DNA of 64,000 nt from Chitinophaga sedimenti (GCF_023156195.1 NZ_JAKUKA010000001.1:3410001-3474000); one strand, 5' to 3'. Counted from the first letter of the stretch, positions 50,067-60,842 are shown. Notes: generated by a model not told the origin, from the sequence alone. Program-made: numbers and translations.

Positions 50067-53000
50067 TCAGAATTTGATATCCAGTCCAAATGCGAACGTA
50101 GCAGCATTGGGATAGTTACGGCCTGCAATAGCATTGTAGTTGGTCATGGCCAGCTTGTCGTCGAACTGCGTAAATTCGGGATCTACGCCAATTTCACGGA
50201 AGCGGCGGGGCGTAAACGTCAGCAGGTTCTGGCTGGTGAAGTATACACGCGCACCTTGCAGTTTCACAGCGCTGGTTACATTTTTAGGCAATGAATAACC
50301 GAATTGCAGGTTTTTCAACCGCAGGTATTTGGTATCAAACATCCAGTAATCGGAATAAGCAAAGTTGTTCGCATTTGCCGTACCAATGGTCAGGCGTGGA
50401 TAAGAAGCCTCCGGGTTGGTGGGCGTCCATCGGTCCAGGTGCTGCACCATTGCATGGTCTTCGTTATTGTGAAATGCTTCCACGATATCACCGCGCAGGT
50501 ACTGTGAACGTTTACCCACACCCTGCCAGAACATGGTAAAGTCAAAGGCTTTGTAAGTAACGTTGTAAGTGAAACCAAACGTGTAGCGCGGGAACGGATT
50601 GCCAAACACAAAACGGTCATCGGCATCAATTACACCATCTTTGTTACGGTCGATGTATTTCACGTCGCCGGGCTCTACCTGCTGGTTGAAGGCGAAGGGT
50701 ACCCTTGGCGCATTTTTAATATCGTCTAAATTCTGATACAGTCCATCCGATTTATAACCGAAGTAAGAAGCGATCGGGAAACCTTCACGGATAATGAAGG
50801 TAAGGTCGGAACCGCGAATCGATTCCTGGCCGAACTTTATTACTTTGTTCAGGTTATCAGAAACACTTGCATTGATGTTGTGGTTAAATTTGCCGGTGCG
50901 GGCGCGGTAAGCTACCGCCAGTTCCCAGCCTTTATTTTCCACTTCACCTACGTTCTGAATAGATGATCCGATACCGGCAGTACCAGGCACTACCTGCGCC
51001 AGGTAAATACCAGTTGTACGTTTGTTGAAGAAGTCGTACGAAACGGTCAGCGCATTATTGAACAGGTCTACATCCACACCATAGTTGCTCATGGTAGAAA
51101 TTTCCCATTCCAGGTTTTCGTTGAAAGCAGTGAAATCGGCGCCGTTGTTACCGGTGTTATTAAAAGGATACCTGCCCTGGCTCAGGTTCACACGTGCCAG
51201 GTAGTTAAATCCGCCGATATTGGAGTTGCCCACCTGACCCCATGAATAACGCAGTTTCACGTTACCGAAGCGGTTTTTCACCTCTTCGAGGAAGGCTTCA
51301 TCCGTCAGGCGCCAACCCAGTGAAAATGCCGGGAAGAACTGCCAGCGGTGACCCGGAGCCAGTTTGGAGGAACCATCATAACGCCAGGTGAACTCAGCCC
51401 GGTATTTATCGTCGAACACATAGTTCGCACGGCCAAACAAGGAGTTCAGGGCGTAGAGGTTAGGATTTACGATGTCGTTGTAAGTGCCGATCTTATCGTA
51501 GTTGAAAGTACCATCAGCATTCGGGATATAACCGCCGCCAATAGCCCAATCGTCGTCCAGGTTGGTAGTACCCATACGGTTGGCACGCAGTCCATAACCT
51601 TCGTTGATGGCATCACTGCGGGCGCCGACCTGTCCTTTTACATAATGCCTGCCAAAGGTATTTTCATACTCGGCAGTGGCGTAAACGTTTGTTGTCAGGT
51701 CTCTGAAAGCCGTTGCGTCATACTGGTTGTAAATCGGCGGGTTAGCCGTTGTATAATACGGCGCATACGTATACTTATTCTGACGACCGGTACCGGTGTT
51801 GATCGTGTAATTACCGGAAGCATTAAAGTTGATCTTAAAATGCTCCACCGGTGTGATGGTAACATCGAGGCCACCCAGGAGGTTATCGCGGTCTGTGCGG
51901 TTATAACCACCATACTCCAGCTGTGCGAACACGTTGTTACTGTTCAAAGCCGGCACCACATAATTACCGAGGGAATCCTTGATTGCATAAATACGTGGTG
52001 TACGCATCGCATCGCGGATCAGGAAGCCGATATCCGCTCTTTGTTTATTGAAGTTGGATTTGCTGTAAGCCAGGTTTACACTCGCTTTCACCCACTTGCT
52101 CAGGTCTACGGATACATTTGCACGGGCGTTATAGCGTTTGTAATTCAGCTCCAGGTTATCGGGCAGGTGGCTGTTATGCAACATGCTTCCCTGGTTGATA
52201 TAACCCAATGATAACAGGTAGCTGCTGTTTTTACCGCCACCGGTTACATTCAGACTATGATTTTGTTGCGGTGTAAAATCGCGGATCATTTCGTCGAGGT
52301 AAGCGGGCTCGGAGCCGCGTTGTTTCCAGGCGGCAATATCGCCGGGGGCGTACTGCGGCGTTTTACCGGAGTTCACGAGCGCCTCGTTCTTCAGCGTCAT
52401 GTATTGCCAGCCTTCTACCTGGCGGGGCAGGGCCGTTGGCATCTGCCAGCCATACATACCGTTATAGACTACCTGTGGCGCCTGGTCCTGTTTACCTTTT
52501 TTAGTAGTGATATAGATAACACCATTTGCCGCCTGTGAACCATAGATCGCGGAAGACGCCGCATCTTTCAACACGGAAATACTTTCCACATCGTAGGGAT
52601 TCAGGTTCTGTAAACCATCGTTACCCGATTGCACACCGTCGATAATGATCAGCGGCGCATTACCGGTTAAAGAGCCCACGCCACGAATGTTTAATGTCAT
52701 CCCCGCACCTGGCTCGGCAGAAGCCTGCTGCAGCGTAAGGTTGGGTGCATTCCCCTGCAAAGCCTGGAACATATTCGTTACGGGCCTTCCTTCAATATCT
52801 TTTGTAGAGATGGTGCTGATCGCTGCGGTTACCTGTTTCTTTTTCTGGGAACCGTAAGCGGTGATCACCACTTCACTCAGGTCTTTTTGTCGTTGCCCAT
52901 CAGCACAGTCAGGCTGGTACGCCCGTTGATGGCGATCGTTGCGGGCGAAAACCCTACAGACGTGCAAAGCAGCGTGCCATTCATGTCTGTCGACGGAATA

Positions 53001-53559
53001 TTGATGGTGAAGTAACCCTCCTCATTGGTTACGGTACCAATGCTTGGATTACTCTGCAGGCGGATGTTTACTCCGGGAATACCTTCGCCGTTATCGCTTA
53101 CCACCCGACCTTTCACGGCCACGGTTCCCTGCTGAAAAAGCGTTGCGGCGGGTTCGTTTCCCGGTTTCAAAATGATTTTATCGCTGATCAGTTCAAAGCG
53201 GATGTCTAGTGGCGACAATACCATCGACAACACCTCTTCCAGCGATTTGTCCTTTACATTTAATGAAATCTTTTGCGCCGCGCTGATATCGTCGTTCGAA
53301 AACACGAACACATAGGGCGTTTGCTGCTCAATTTTCTCCAGCACTTCGGCCAGGCGCGCGTTTTTACCCGGAGGCTGATTTTTCTTTCAAGTGGTTTGGG
53401 AGTTTCCTTTTCCTGTTGTCTGGGCGCCGCGCCACGGATGGTGCTTGCGGCATAGGTCTGCTGTGCTTTCAGTTCTGCCACGCCAACTATCAGCAGGCTG
53501 GCCATAAACGCGGAACACAACGAACGGAAAAGCCCCTTGTTCGGTAGCGGTCTTTTCAT
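50067..53559 (-). CDS. SusC/RagA-family TonB-dependent outer-membrane transporter with STN domain
   Basis: ~1164 residues, full length. A signal peptide (MKRPLPNKGLFRSLCSAFMASLL) is followed by an STN (secretin/TonB short N-terminal) domain, a carboxypeptidase-like beta domain (VKGRVVSDNGEGIPGVNIRLQS), the TonB plug (ITAYGSQKKKQVTAAISTI, GVGSLTGNAPLIIIDGVQ, VLKDAASSAIYGSQAANGV) and a 22-strand barrel ending FAFGLDIKF. The STN domain fits signalling through the FecR/ECF sigma genes upstream. Two indels: near 53383 and 52893. Probably imports mannan oligosaccharides. Confidence 0.95.
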
Positions 53560-53616
53560 AACGTTTTTTGCAGTTGATTTTTAAGAAGCGTTGATTGTAT
53601 ATGTTTTCAAACGTGT

Positions 53617-54627
53617 TTATTTGCTGATCATCACCAGGCTGTCGGTAATGACGTACCGGAATGGCTTTGACCGGGACAGGTAATACAAAATATCCTGCAG
53701 GTTGTTATCCTTAAAGGCGCCTGTAAGCCGGAAGCTTCGCGGCTCATCGGATGCGAACTGCACTTTTTTGCCAAAGGTCCGTTCCAGTTCCAGGCAAATG
53801 TCTTCCAGCGCTATATCTTTAAACACCAGGCGGCCTTCCGTCCATGCCTTTTCATCTTCGGCAGATGTGACAACCTTGGTGAGGTCACCGCTCGTAGCCC
53901 GGTAGGTTACCTTTTCATCGGCCGTTATCAGAATAGTATCCTGCTTATCCGCAGTTCTGGGAATAAAAGCGACTTTACCCGTTGTTACGGAGGTTTGTAC
54001 GGGTTCATTTTCATATGCCCGCACATTAAAAGAGGTGCCCAATACTTTCACCATGCCCTGCGACAGGTGTACGACGAAAGGCCTGTCGGCCCCGGCCACC
54101 ACGTTAAAAAACGCTTCACCTGTGAGGTATACTTCGCGGCTGTTCTTCCCGAATACCGGTGGATATTGCAATTTACTATCCGCATTCAGCCACACTTTAC
54201 TGCCATCGGCCAGTTCAATCACCGCGCGGGTAGCTTTCCCGTTCTGGCGGCTTAACCACTGGCTGGTATCCGTTGTAACAGCGACCATTTGACGCTTCAT
54301 ATTGCCTTTGGGCCAGAAGTTCACGCCGGCAACAATAGCGCCCGTCAGCACGGCCGCAGCAGCCATCCATCGCCAGCGCAGTACGCGTGGTGCAGGAGTT
54401 CCCTCACGATCACCGCGTATTTTCCGGAGCGTACGTTCCAGCGCCTGTTCGGTATTTGCCGCCCGGTGCGCAGAAGATGCCGTAAAGTATTGCTGTAACA
54501 ACTGGAACTGCGCACGCATGCGCTCATCGCTCCGCAACAGATCTTCCAGCTCCAGCAATTCCTCCGCAGTGGCCTGTCCGGCCAGTTTCCTGGCGACCAT
54601 TGAAATGAATTGTTCTTCGTTCATCAT
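53617..54627 (-). CDS. FecR-family anti-sigma factor
   Basis: ~336 residues. N-terminal cytoplasmic domain (EEQFISMVARKLAGQATAEELLELEDLLR), one membrane segment (WRWMAAAAVLTGAIVAGVNFW), and a periplasmic FecR domain (AVIELADGSKVWLNADSKLQYPPVFGKNSREVYLTGEAFFNV) plus a C-terminal STN-like domain (DICLELERTFGKKVQFAS, NLQDILYYLSRSKPFRYVI). It should hold the adjacent sigma factor until the SusC STN domain signals. The start at 54627 or 54624 (MMNEEQF) is chosen over 54651. No frameshift. Confidence 0.92.
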   Translation of the reverse strand: MMNEEQFISMVARKLAGQATAEELLELEDLLRSDERMRAQFQLLQQYFTASSAHRAANTEQALERTLRKIRGDREGTPAPRVLRWRWMAAAAVLTGAIVAGVNFWPKGNMKRQMVAVTTDTSQWLSRQNGKATRAVIELADGSKVWLNADSKLQYPPVFGKNSREVYLTGEAFFNVVAGADRPFVVHLSQGMVKVLGTSFNVRAYENEPVQTSVTTGKVAFIPRTADKQDTILITADEKVTYRATSGDLTKVVTSAEDEKAWTEGRLVFKDIALEDICLELERTFGKKVQFASDEPRSFRLTGAFKDNNLQDILYYLSRSKPFRYVITDSLVMISK

Positions 54628-54749
54628 ATAATTGTGAGCTGTTGTCCGCAATTAGGACAGGCAGAAAAAAGAAATTACGTACAGGTTTAAAAAAAAATAT
54701 TTCTACATCCAGAAAGGAAAAAGAGAGAGCAACAGGATGATTGGCGGCT

Positions 54750-55331
54750 TCATATTACCAGGACCTTTTTTAAGGGCACCAGCGGACCAATGGCCTCAGT
54801 CAGTCGCCGGATAGCCCGGAACAACTGGGTTTCCACCGTGCGTGGCGATATGTTAAGAATCGCCGCCACGTCTTTATACTTAAACCCGTCTTCCTTAATT
54901 AACTTAAATACCCGCCGGCATTGCTCGGGCAAACGATTAATCTCGCCGTCCAGCTTTAAGAGCATCTCCTTCCATTCCATATCCTTTTCAGGATCGGCGG
55001 AGGCCGTCAGTTGAGAAAAACCGCTGTCCAGCGGCGTAATACGGAGCGAAGAATACTGCTCCAGGTAATTAAGCGAATGATTTTTCACCGCCACGAACAG
55101 GTACACCTCGAGATTATCCACCTCCTGTAACTCCGCCCGGCGGTTCCAGATTTTCACGAAAACGTCCGAAACAATCTCCTCTCCTGCCTCGTGCGATCCC
55201 ACATATTGCACACAAAAGCGCAACAGCCGGTCGTACAGCAGTCTGAACAAAGCCGCAAAGGCCTGTTCATCTCCATAACGTGCAATCTGCATTTGCAATT
55301 CCCTGATATGATCCGATTGGCTGGGATTCAT
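54750..55331 (-). CDS. ECF-type RNA polymerase sigma factor
   Basis: 193 residues. Region 2 is in AFAALFRLLYDRLLRFCVQYVGSHEAGEEIVSDVFVKIW and LYLFVAVKNHSLNYLEQ; region 4 in LPEQCRRVFKLIKEDGFKYKDVAAILNISPRTVETQLFRAIRRL. Bacteroidota sigma-24 type paired with FecR, gap 122 bases. The start at MNPSQSD (ATG 55331) avoids a longer in-frame N-terminus from 55391 with no family match. Predicted to activate the SusC-SusD-SusE-GH76 genes on glycan sensing. No frameshift. Confidence 0.92.
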   Translation of the reverse strand: MNPSQSDHIRELQMQIARYGDEQAFAALFRLLYDRLLRFCVQYVGSHEAGEEIVSDVFVKIWNRRAELQEVDNLEVYLFVAVKNHSLNYLEQYSSLRITPLDSGFSQLTASADPEKDMEWKEMLLKLDGEINRLPEQCRRVFKLIKEDGFKYKDVAAILNISPRTVETQLFRAIRRLTEAIGPLVPLKKVLVI

Positions 55332-55580
55332 CGTTTTTATACCTTCTTTCACGTGGTTTAAGTAGGCCGCGGGGGATAACCGCCGCTGCACTTAAAGACA
55401 GGCAATTTGAAGAAATTACTTACAAGCCCGAAAACTTTTTTTTGAATGGCGGGCGTTAAAATGCGCATTAGCAATGTATTGCGGAGCTATAATTATCTAA
55501 TTATCAAGATAAAACAAAATATAAGGAACAATTATGCCGCTAAATGTTCCCCAACCCATAAATCAGGTTGAAAAGAATTA

Positions 55581-55612
55581 TTTGGCAAAATAAACCGATC
55601 GGTCTATTTTTG
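55581..55612 (+). promoter_or_regulatory. Promoter of the tetR gene with overlapping operator
   Basis: TTTG (55581-55584), 20-base spacer, TATTTTTG (55605-55612): a full match to the phylum consensus. Inside the spacer, AAACCGATCGGTCT (55592-55605) is one base from the operator consensus AGACCGATCGGTCT found twice downstream of the gene. The position would block the polymerase, so autorepression is likely. Confidence 0.75.
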
Positions 55613-55619
55613 TATCGTC

Positions 55620-56207
55620 ATGAACAAAGCAGAACGTACCAAACAGTTTATTATTGAGAAGGCGGCACCGATCATTAACCGCAAGGGAATGGCCGGCACT
55701 TCCATCAGTGATATTATGGAGGCTACGCAAATGGCGAAGGGCGGCATTTATGGCAATTTCGAAAGCAAGGAGGAAATCTGCGCCCTGTCGCTCGACTATC
55801 TCCTGGAGCGTATCGATACGACACTCAACCACCGGCTGGCCGATCACACTGCCTGCAAAGACAAACTCTTCGAGCTACTGGAATTTTATAAATCGCAGGC
55901 AACGGCCGAAAATGCGTTCGGCTGCCCTATGCTTAATTTCGGCGTGGAAGCAGACGATACCAACCCCGAAATCAAACAGCAAATAAGTAAGGCTATCGCA
56001 GCTACACAGGCGCGTATGTCCAAACTGGTAAAAAAGGGCATCGAGACCGGCGAGTTTAAAAAGGGGTTCGACGCAGAAACATTCTCCATTAAAGCTTTTT
56101 GTATGATTGAAGGCGCAATGTGGGCTACGAGGATGACCGGCAACAGCAAACAGGTTCGCGTTGTTACAGACCTGCTTAAAAAGGAAATCACAGATCATCT
56201 CAAATAA
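55620..56207 (+). CDS. TetR/AcrR-family transcriptional regulator
   Basis: 195 residues. N-terminal TetR HTH (IIEKAAPIINRKGMAGTSISDIMEATQMAKGGIYGNFESKEEICALS), with the standard ...GxxYxxFxSKEE... motif. C-terminal all-helical ligand domain (FKKGFDAETFSIKAFCMIEGAMWATRM) typical of YxaF/LmrA-like members. It precedes the SDR gene on the same strand, separated by an intergenic region carrying two more operators. No frameshift. Ligand unknown; the likely targets are itself and the SDR. Confidence 0.92.
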   Translation: MNKAERTKQFIIEKAAPIINRKGMAGTSISDIMEATQMAKGGIYGNFESKEEICALSLDYLLERIDTTLNHRLADHTACKDKLFELLEFYKSQATAENAFGCPMLNFGVEADDTNPEIKQQISKAIAATQARMSKLVKKGIETGEFKKGFDAETFSIKAFCMIEGAMWATRMTGNSKQVRVVTDLLKKEITDHLK

Positions 56208-56222
56208 TTTTTTTCTCACTGT

Positions 56223-56271
56223 ATAGACCGATCGGTCTATTATTTTTAAAAACGAAAAGACCGAACGGTCT
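56223..56271. promoter_or_regulatory. Two TetR-type operators upstream of the SDR gene
   Basis: ATAGACCGATCGGTCTAT (56223-56240), an 18-bp perfect palindrome, and AGACCGAACGGTCT (56258-56271), a palindrome apart from the central two bases, centres 33 bases apart. Both match the operator in the tetR promoter. They lie between the TetR stop and the SDR ATG at 56287. Confidence 0.8.
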
Positions 56272-56286
56272 AATAATAAGGCAATC

Positions 56287-57030
56287 ATGAAAACACAAAA
56301 CAAAAGTATTCTTGTAACAGGCGGCGGATCGGGTATCGGCTATGCGATCGCCAAAGCATTTGCGGGCAACGGCAACAAACTGATACTGGTGGGCCGTACG
56401 GAGGAACGCCTGAAAACCGCGGCAGCAAGCCTTCCCAATACCACTTATATCGTGGCCGATATTACAAATGAAACAGCAGTAGCACAGCTCGCAGAGAAAG
56501 TTAAAGCACAGGGCGGTCTTGACATTCTTGTAAACAATGCTGGCACTGGTGTGGCTTACCAGCTTTTACAAGGCGAGCCGGTGGTGCAGAACGCCCGGTA
56601 TGAAATGGAGATCAACTACTTCTCCGTATTAAATGTGATTGAACAATTTCTCCCGGTGCTGAAGGAAAGTAAAGAGGCGGCCATCATCAATATTCAATCG
56701 GTGGTATCATACCTGCCAAGTTTGGTATTGCCGACTTACAGTCCGACCAAAGCTGCCTTGCACAGCTATTCTCAATCATTGCGGGTGGCGTTGCAGCGCA
56801 GTGCTCCCCAAATACAGGTATATGAAGTATTTCCGCCATTGGTAGATACAGATCTTGTGAAAGATTTCGACAGTCCCAAACTTTCGCCGCAAGTGGTAGC
56901 GAACGATATATTGAAAGCCGTACAGGAAAACAACTTCAATGTTCGCAGTGGCCTGACCAACGACATCTATCAATTATATCGCCAGTCGCCAGACCAGGCG
57001 CTGGCCGCGCTCAATTCGCTGGAAGCATAA
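56287..57030 (+). CDS. Short-chain dehydrogenase, DltE/YdfG-like
   Basis: 247 residues, typical SDR length. NAD(P)-binding TGGGSGIGYAIAKAFA, the NNAG motif (ILVNNAGTGVAY), catalytic Ser (NIQSVVSYLPS) and the Y-x3-K pair (YSPTKAAL). It is controlled by two TetR operators placed immediately upstream, so it is likely the effector target of the upstream repressor. The substrate is unknown. No frameshift. Confidence 0.9.
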   Translation: MKTQNKSILVTGGGSGIGYAIAKAFAGNGNKLILVGRTEERLKTAAASLPNTTYIVADITNETAVAQLAEKVKAQGGLDILVNNAGTGVAYQLLQGEPVVQNARYEMEINYFSVLNVIEQFLPVLKESKEAAIINIQSVVSYLPSLVLPTYSPTKAALHSYSQSLRVALQRSAPQIQVYEVFPPLVDTDLVKDFDSPKLSPQVVANDILKAVQENNFNVRSGLTNDIYQLYRQSPDQALAALNSLEA

Positions 57031-57032
57031 AA

Positions 57033-57060
57033 AACGCGTCCATCTTTCGATGAACGCGTT
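57033..57060. terminator. Terminator between the SDR gene and the serine protease gene
   Basis: AACGCGTCCATC / GATGAACGCGTT with one mismatch; the minus strand continues TTTTTTATGC, so it mainly serves the protease gene. Confidence 0.75.
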
Positions 57061-57081
57061 ATATACCATAGCGCCTGTTAA

Positions 57082-58718
57082 TTAACGGGCGCTTTTTTCA
57101 TTAATAAAGCGAAACACCTCATCGGCAGAGATGGCCAGGCTGCTCGTGCGGCTAAACCTAGCGATGTTAATGCCCTTAAAATTACCGTCCGTGTCAAACA
57201 CCGGCCCACCGCAATCTTCCGGTTGCAGGATAGCATCATGCGCAAACACGGCGTTAAAACCGTCGCGACGGAAGCTCTTACCACCGGGGAATGACTCCGC
57301 CGGATGCCCCGAAGGTGGCTGCTGCACTTTTTCTGCCAGAACGATGCGGCTGGAGTATGCACTATCGCCACGTTTCAGCTGCATTAATACCGTATCGCCC
57401 GGCCATAGTTGCTGCAGGGTAGCGCCATAGTCTTCAGGCTTCTGCATAGTTACACCGTTCATGGCAACCACCTCATCTCCTTCCTGCAAACCATTAATGC
57501 CTGCCGGAGAAGAAGGACGTACCATGCTAAAGCGCATGGGGCCTTGTTTGTACGGAACAGAAGCGCCTAAAAAACCGGCGCTGTAGAACTTCGGCAAACT
57601 AAACGGCTGACTGCCCGCCACACTTACTACCGCGGACCGCTCCGCAAGCGGCGACAGCAGCAATTTACCAATGGCGACCGGCGTTGCAGTAGTAACGATA
57701 CCGGTTTTTAACGGCGTTTTGAGCTGGAACAGCACGAGGTCAGTTTCCCGTTCACGGGCCAGCAGCTTGGCTTCCAATTGTTTTTTACCGTAAAATACCG
57801 AAGCAGCGTCGCTTACCTGCGAGCTTTTGCTCACGATGTACGTCTGGCTGCCAACAGAGAAAATGGCGCCCTGCGCTTTTTTACCGCCGCCGCTGATCCA
57901 CACACAATATTGTGTGAGGCGGGCATCGGCTTGCGTGAAAGCGGCCTTCAGGTCCTTTAACTGCGGCCAGCTTTGAATAGCGGTGGCCTGGGGATCAGCA
58001 TCCACCTTTTCGGACTGTTCCGGCAGTGAATTGAATTTTTTTGCTTCCCGTAATGCCATGTAGTATTTGCGATATAACTCCACCGGCACTTCGAAATTAT
58101 ATTGCTCCCCGTTTGTAATCGCGCTATGAATGCCAATTACACGGCCCAGCAGATCGAACAATGGTCCACCGGAATCACCGGGCTCCATCAGACAGGTGGA
58201 TTGAATAAATCCTTTTTCATTGTGCGCGTTTACAATGCGACCGAAGCGTAAGGTCGGCAAGCGTTGGTTCAGACTTTCCGGGTAAGCGATGCTTACGCAG
58301 GGCTCATCTTCCTTTAAAGAAGTTGTGTAGCCCATTTCTGCGTGCGGCCAGGTACCGGGTGTAAGAATTTTCATCATCGACACGTCCGGCACAGTGCGGT
58401 CTTCCGCCATTTCAATTTTCCCCAATGCTTGAGCAATGGCTTCTTTGCCATCCGGGAACATCACCAGGTACGTGAAACCCGGTGTAGTAGTGTGCGCGGC
58501 TGTGAGAATGTAACCATCGGCGCTCACGACCACACCACTAAACTGCGCGCTCATTTGCTTATGCGTAGATGTATCCAGCCCCCACATGCGAACGCTGGCC
58601 GGGTAAGCCTTTTGCAGTACGGTCGCCATGGCGGCATCGTACTTTTTATATCAAATTGCTGGCTGCGGGCAGTTGTGGCACACAACGCCAGGCAGGCGAT
58701 CAGCCCGATTTTCTTCAT
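57082..58718 (-). CDS. Exported trypsin-like serine protease with PDZ and a second, degenerate protease-like domain
   Basis: ~546 residues, with a signal peptide (MKKIGLIACLALCATTARS). The first S1 domain has a complete triad: His in LTAAHT, Asp in VPDVSMMKI, Ser in EPGDSGGPLFD. A second domain follows from residue ~245, with a PDZ region (GFLGASVPYKQGPMRF ... SPAGINGLQEGDEVVAMNGVTM). It ends in a site EDCGGPVFD, where Cys replaces the catalytic Ser; it also lacks an obvious His. So the second domain probably does not cleave and may bind or regulate. One A missing near 58659 breaks the N-terminus. Seven bases separate it from the thioredoxin-like gene upstream, so the two likely form an operon. 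Confidence 0.82.
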
Positions 58719-58725
58719 ATTGATA

Positions 58726-59864
58726 TTAGTTGGCGAAAATTTCCTTCAGTTTCTCGTTCAGTTTTTCGCCCCTTACATCAGTGGCAATGATATTACCTTC
58801 TTTATCGAGCAGGTAGCAGGTGGGAACGCCACGCACACCATACAGGCGGCCAACTTCGTTGCTCCAGCCTTTCAGGTCAGATACATGCAGCCAGGGCAGC
58901 TTATCTTCTTCTATCGCTTTTACCCATGCCTTTTTATCTGAATCGAGCGACACAGAAAGAATTTCGAAACCCTTGTCTTTGTAGATTTTATATTGCGACA
59001 GCATATTGGGATTTTCGGCGCGGCAGGGCTGCACCAGCTGGCCCAGAAATCGATCAGCACCACTTTTCCTTTTAAACTGGCCAACGCCAAAGGTTTGCCG
59101 TCCACATCGTTCTGTGTGAACGCGGGCGCAGGTTGTCCTACTTTAGTGATATTGATGGATGCCATGCGCAGACCGAGCTCCTTACCCATGTCGGTCGCCT
59201 TCAGCTCTTTTGACAGTGCGTCCCAGATTGGTTTGGTAACAGCGGCATTACCTTTATCTGCCAGCTCGGAAAGACCTGCTAATGCGAAGTAGGATTTTGG
59301 ATTATTTTTAGCGAATTCCAACACTTTCTCTGCACGCGCTTTACGCCTTGCCTCAAAGCGGCTGTTCATCGCCTGCATGAATTCCGCATCGCGTTTATCT
59401 TCGTCGGATGCCTCCATATATGCCTGCTGGTAATCCCTGCTCAATTCCATAATGCTGCCGCCGATGTATTTCTTATATGCTACAAATTCGTTGTAAACTT
59501 TAGAACCGGAGAAAGTGGCGTTGTACAATGAATCTTTGGAAGCGATCTTCACATTCTCTGCTCCGAAATAAAAATAGATCACGTCTGCACCAGGTGAGTA
59601 AACGGAAAACCCTTTACCCTTGCCTTCGTGATCGAGTGCGAGCCGCGCAGACGCGTTACCCACGAGTTTGCCAGTCAGTTTGAACTGACCGTTTACCAAT
59701 ACGGCAGAATCCTCGCCGCCTTTGCCATTATCACTGGTATAGTCGATATATACTTTTGCAGGTTTGTCCAGTTTGCCGATATTTCCTGTAATGGTGAAGG
59801 TGCCGGTTTGAGCCGAGGCTACGGCAGGCACAAGCATGGTTGCCAAAAAGATGCGTTTCAGCAT
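58726..59864 (-). CDS. TlpA-like thiol-disulfide oxidoreductase with N-terminal DUF4369-type domain
   Basis: ~379 residues, exported (signal peptide MLKRIFLATMLVPAVASAQ). The first ~220 residues are a DUF4369-like beta domain with a helical section (DAEFMQAMNSRFEARRKARAEKVLEFAKNNPKSYFALAGLSELA). The C-terminal ~140 residues are a TlpA/thioredoxin fold: VGQPAPAFTQNDVDGKPLALASLKGKVVLIDFWASWC, then the corrected CSPC motif, LSVSLDSDKKAW, GVRGVPTCYLLDKEGNII. A missing C near 59040 shifts the frame directly after the first active Cys. It probably reduces or isomerises periplasmic disulfides. Partner protease gene downstream. Confidence 0.85.
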
Positions 59865-60011
59865 GCGGTTGATAGTTTTCTGATTAATGAAAGATAAAGT
59901 TGGCTATATTCCGGTAAAATATCACCGGCCATAAAGTTAACAAGTGAGACGATGCACACCTGTTAATACATCTTAAAGACAATTTCCGCCAAAAACTTAT
60001 CGCCATTTATC

Positions 60012-60038
60012 AAAAAAAAACCGGCCATTGCGGCCGGT
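60012..60038 (-). terminator. Terminator of the SDR gene at 60052
   Basis: ACCGGCC / GGCCGGT (60020-60026 with 60032-60038), followed on the minus strand by TTTTTTTTTG. Confidence 0.85.
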
Positions 60039-60051
60039 CCTGAAAAGATTT

Positions 60052-60813
60052 CTACAGAAACATACCTCCTGAGGCTTCCAGCCGCTGTGCAGTAACCCAT
60101 TTGGAAGCATCACTGCACAAAAAGGCTACCACTTCGCCAATATCGTCGGGCAATCCCACACGCCCTAAAGCCGTTTGGGAAGCGATGTGCGCATTTACCT
60201 GCTGGTTATCGCGCACCACACCGCCACCAAAGTCAGTTTCAATAGCACCAGGGGCAATCGCGTTCACGCGGATTTTACGCGGACCGAGTTCTTTCGCCAG
60301 GTAGCGGGTGAGCGTTTCAATGGCGCCCTTCATGGACGCGTACGCTGCATAACCGGGCAGACTGAAACGCGCCAGCCCTGTCGATACATTTACGATCGCG
60401 CCACCGTCTTCCAGCAGGGCCAAGGCCTTCTGCGTGAGGAAAAACACTCCTTTAAACTGGATATTCAGCAGGGTATCGAACTGCTCCTCGGTAGTTTCAG
60501 CGAAGGGCACATGAATGCCGATACCGGCATTGTTTACCAGGTAATGAAAGGTTTTGGACTGGAAAGTAGCCTCCAATGTGGCTTTAAGTGTACTGAAAAA
60601 ATCATCGAAGCCCTTTACCTCCCCTACATTGAGTTGCAGGGCAGCTGCTTTGCGTCCAAGTGCCACGGATCTGCGCTACTACGGCATCAGCTTCCTCCTT
60701 TTTGCTGTTGTAAGTAATCACTACATCCAACCCGTTGTTGGCGAGACTGAGCGCCATTTCTTTCCTAATCCCCGGCTGGCGCCGGTTACGAGTGCAATCT
60801 TATTTAATGCCAT
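60052..60813 (-). CDS. Short-chain dehydrogenase/reductase
   Basis: ~253 residues. NAD(P)-binding MALNKIALVTGASRGLGK, the LVNNAGIGIHVPF motif, catalytic Ser in NVSTGLARFS, YAAYASMKGA with Y-x3-K, and a typical C-terminal ending (GLPDDIGEVVAFLCSDASKWVTAQRLEASGGMFL). Two indels, near 60767 and 60672, break the first 50 residues. The -7 element TAGTTTTG (60835-60842) and an inverted repeat in the 5' region are shared with the SDR at 43137. Substrate unknown. Confidence 0.87.
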
Positions 60814-60823
60814 CTTTTTTCTT

Positions 60824-60842
60824 TTTTGTTGATACAAAACTA
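60824..60842 (-). promoter_or_regulatory. -7 element and inverted repeat in the SDR promoter
   Basis: TTTTGTTGATACAAAA (60824-60839), followed by CTA, overlaps the minus-strand -7 element TAGTTTTG (60835-60842). The same 16 bases occur at 43147-43162. Confidence 0.6.

Noticed and set aside
49865..53559. Split SusD and SusC ORFs as separate pseudogenes or multiple genes
   Set aside because: Each interruption is a single-base indel and the pieces together make one full-length family member; the frameshifts match the window-wide pattern.
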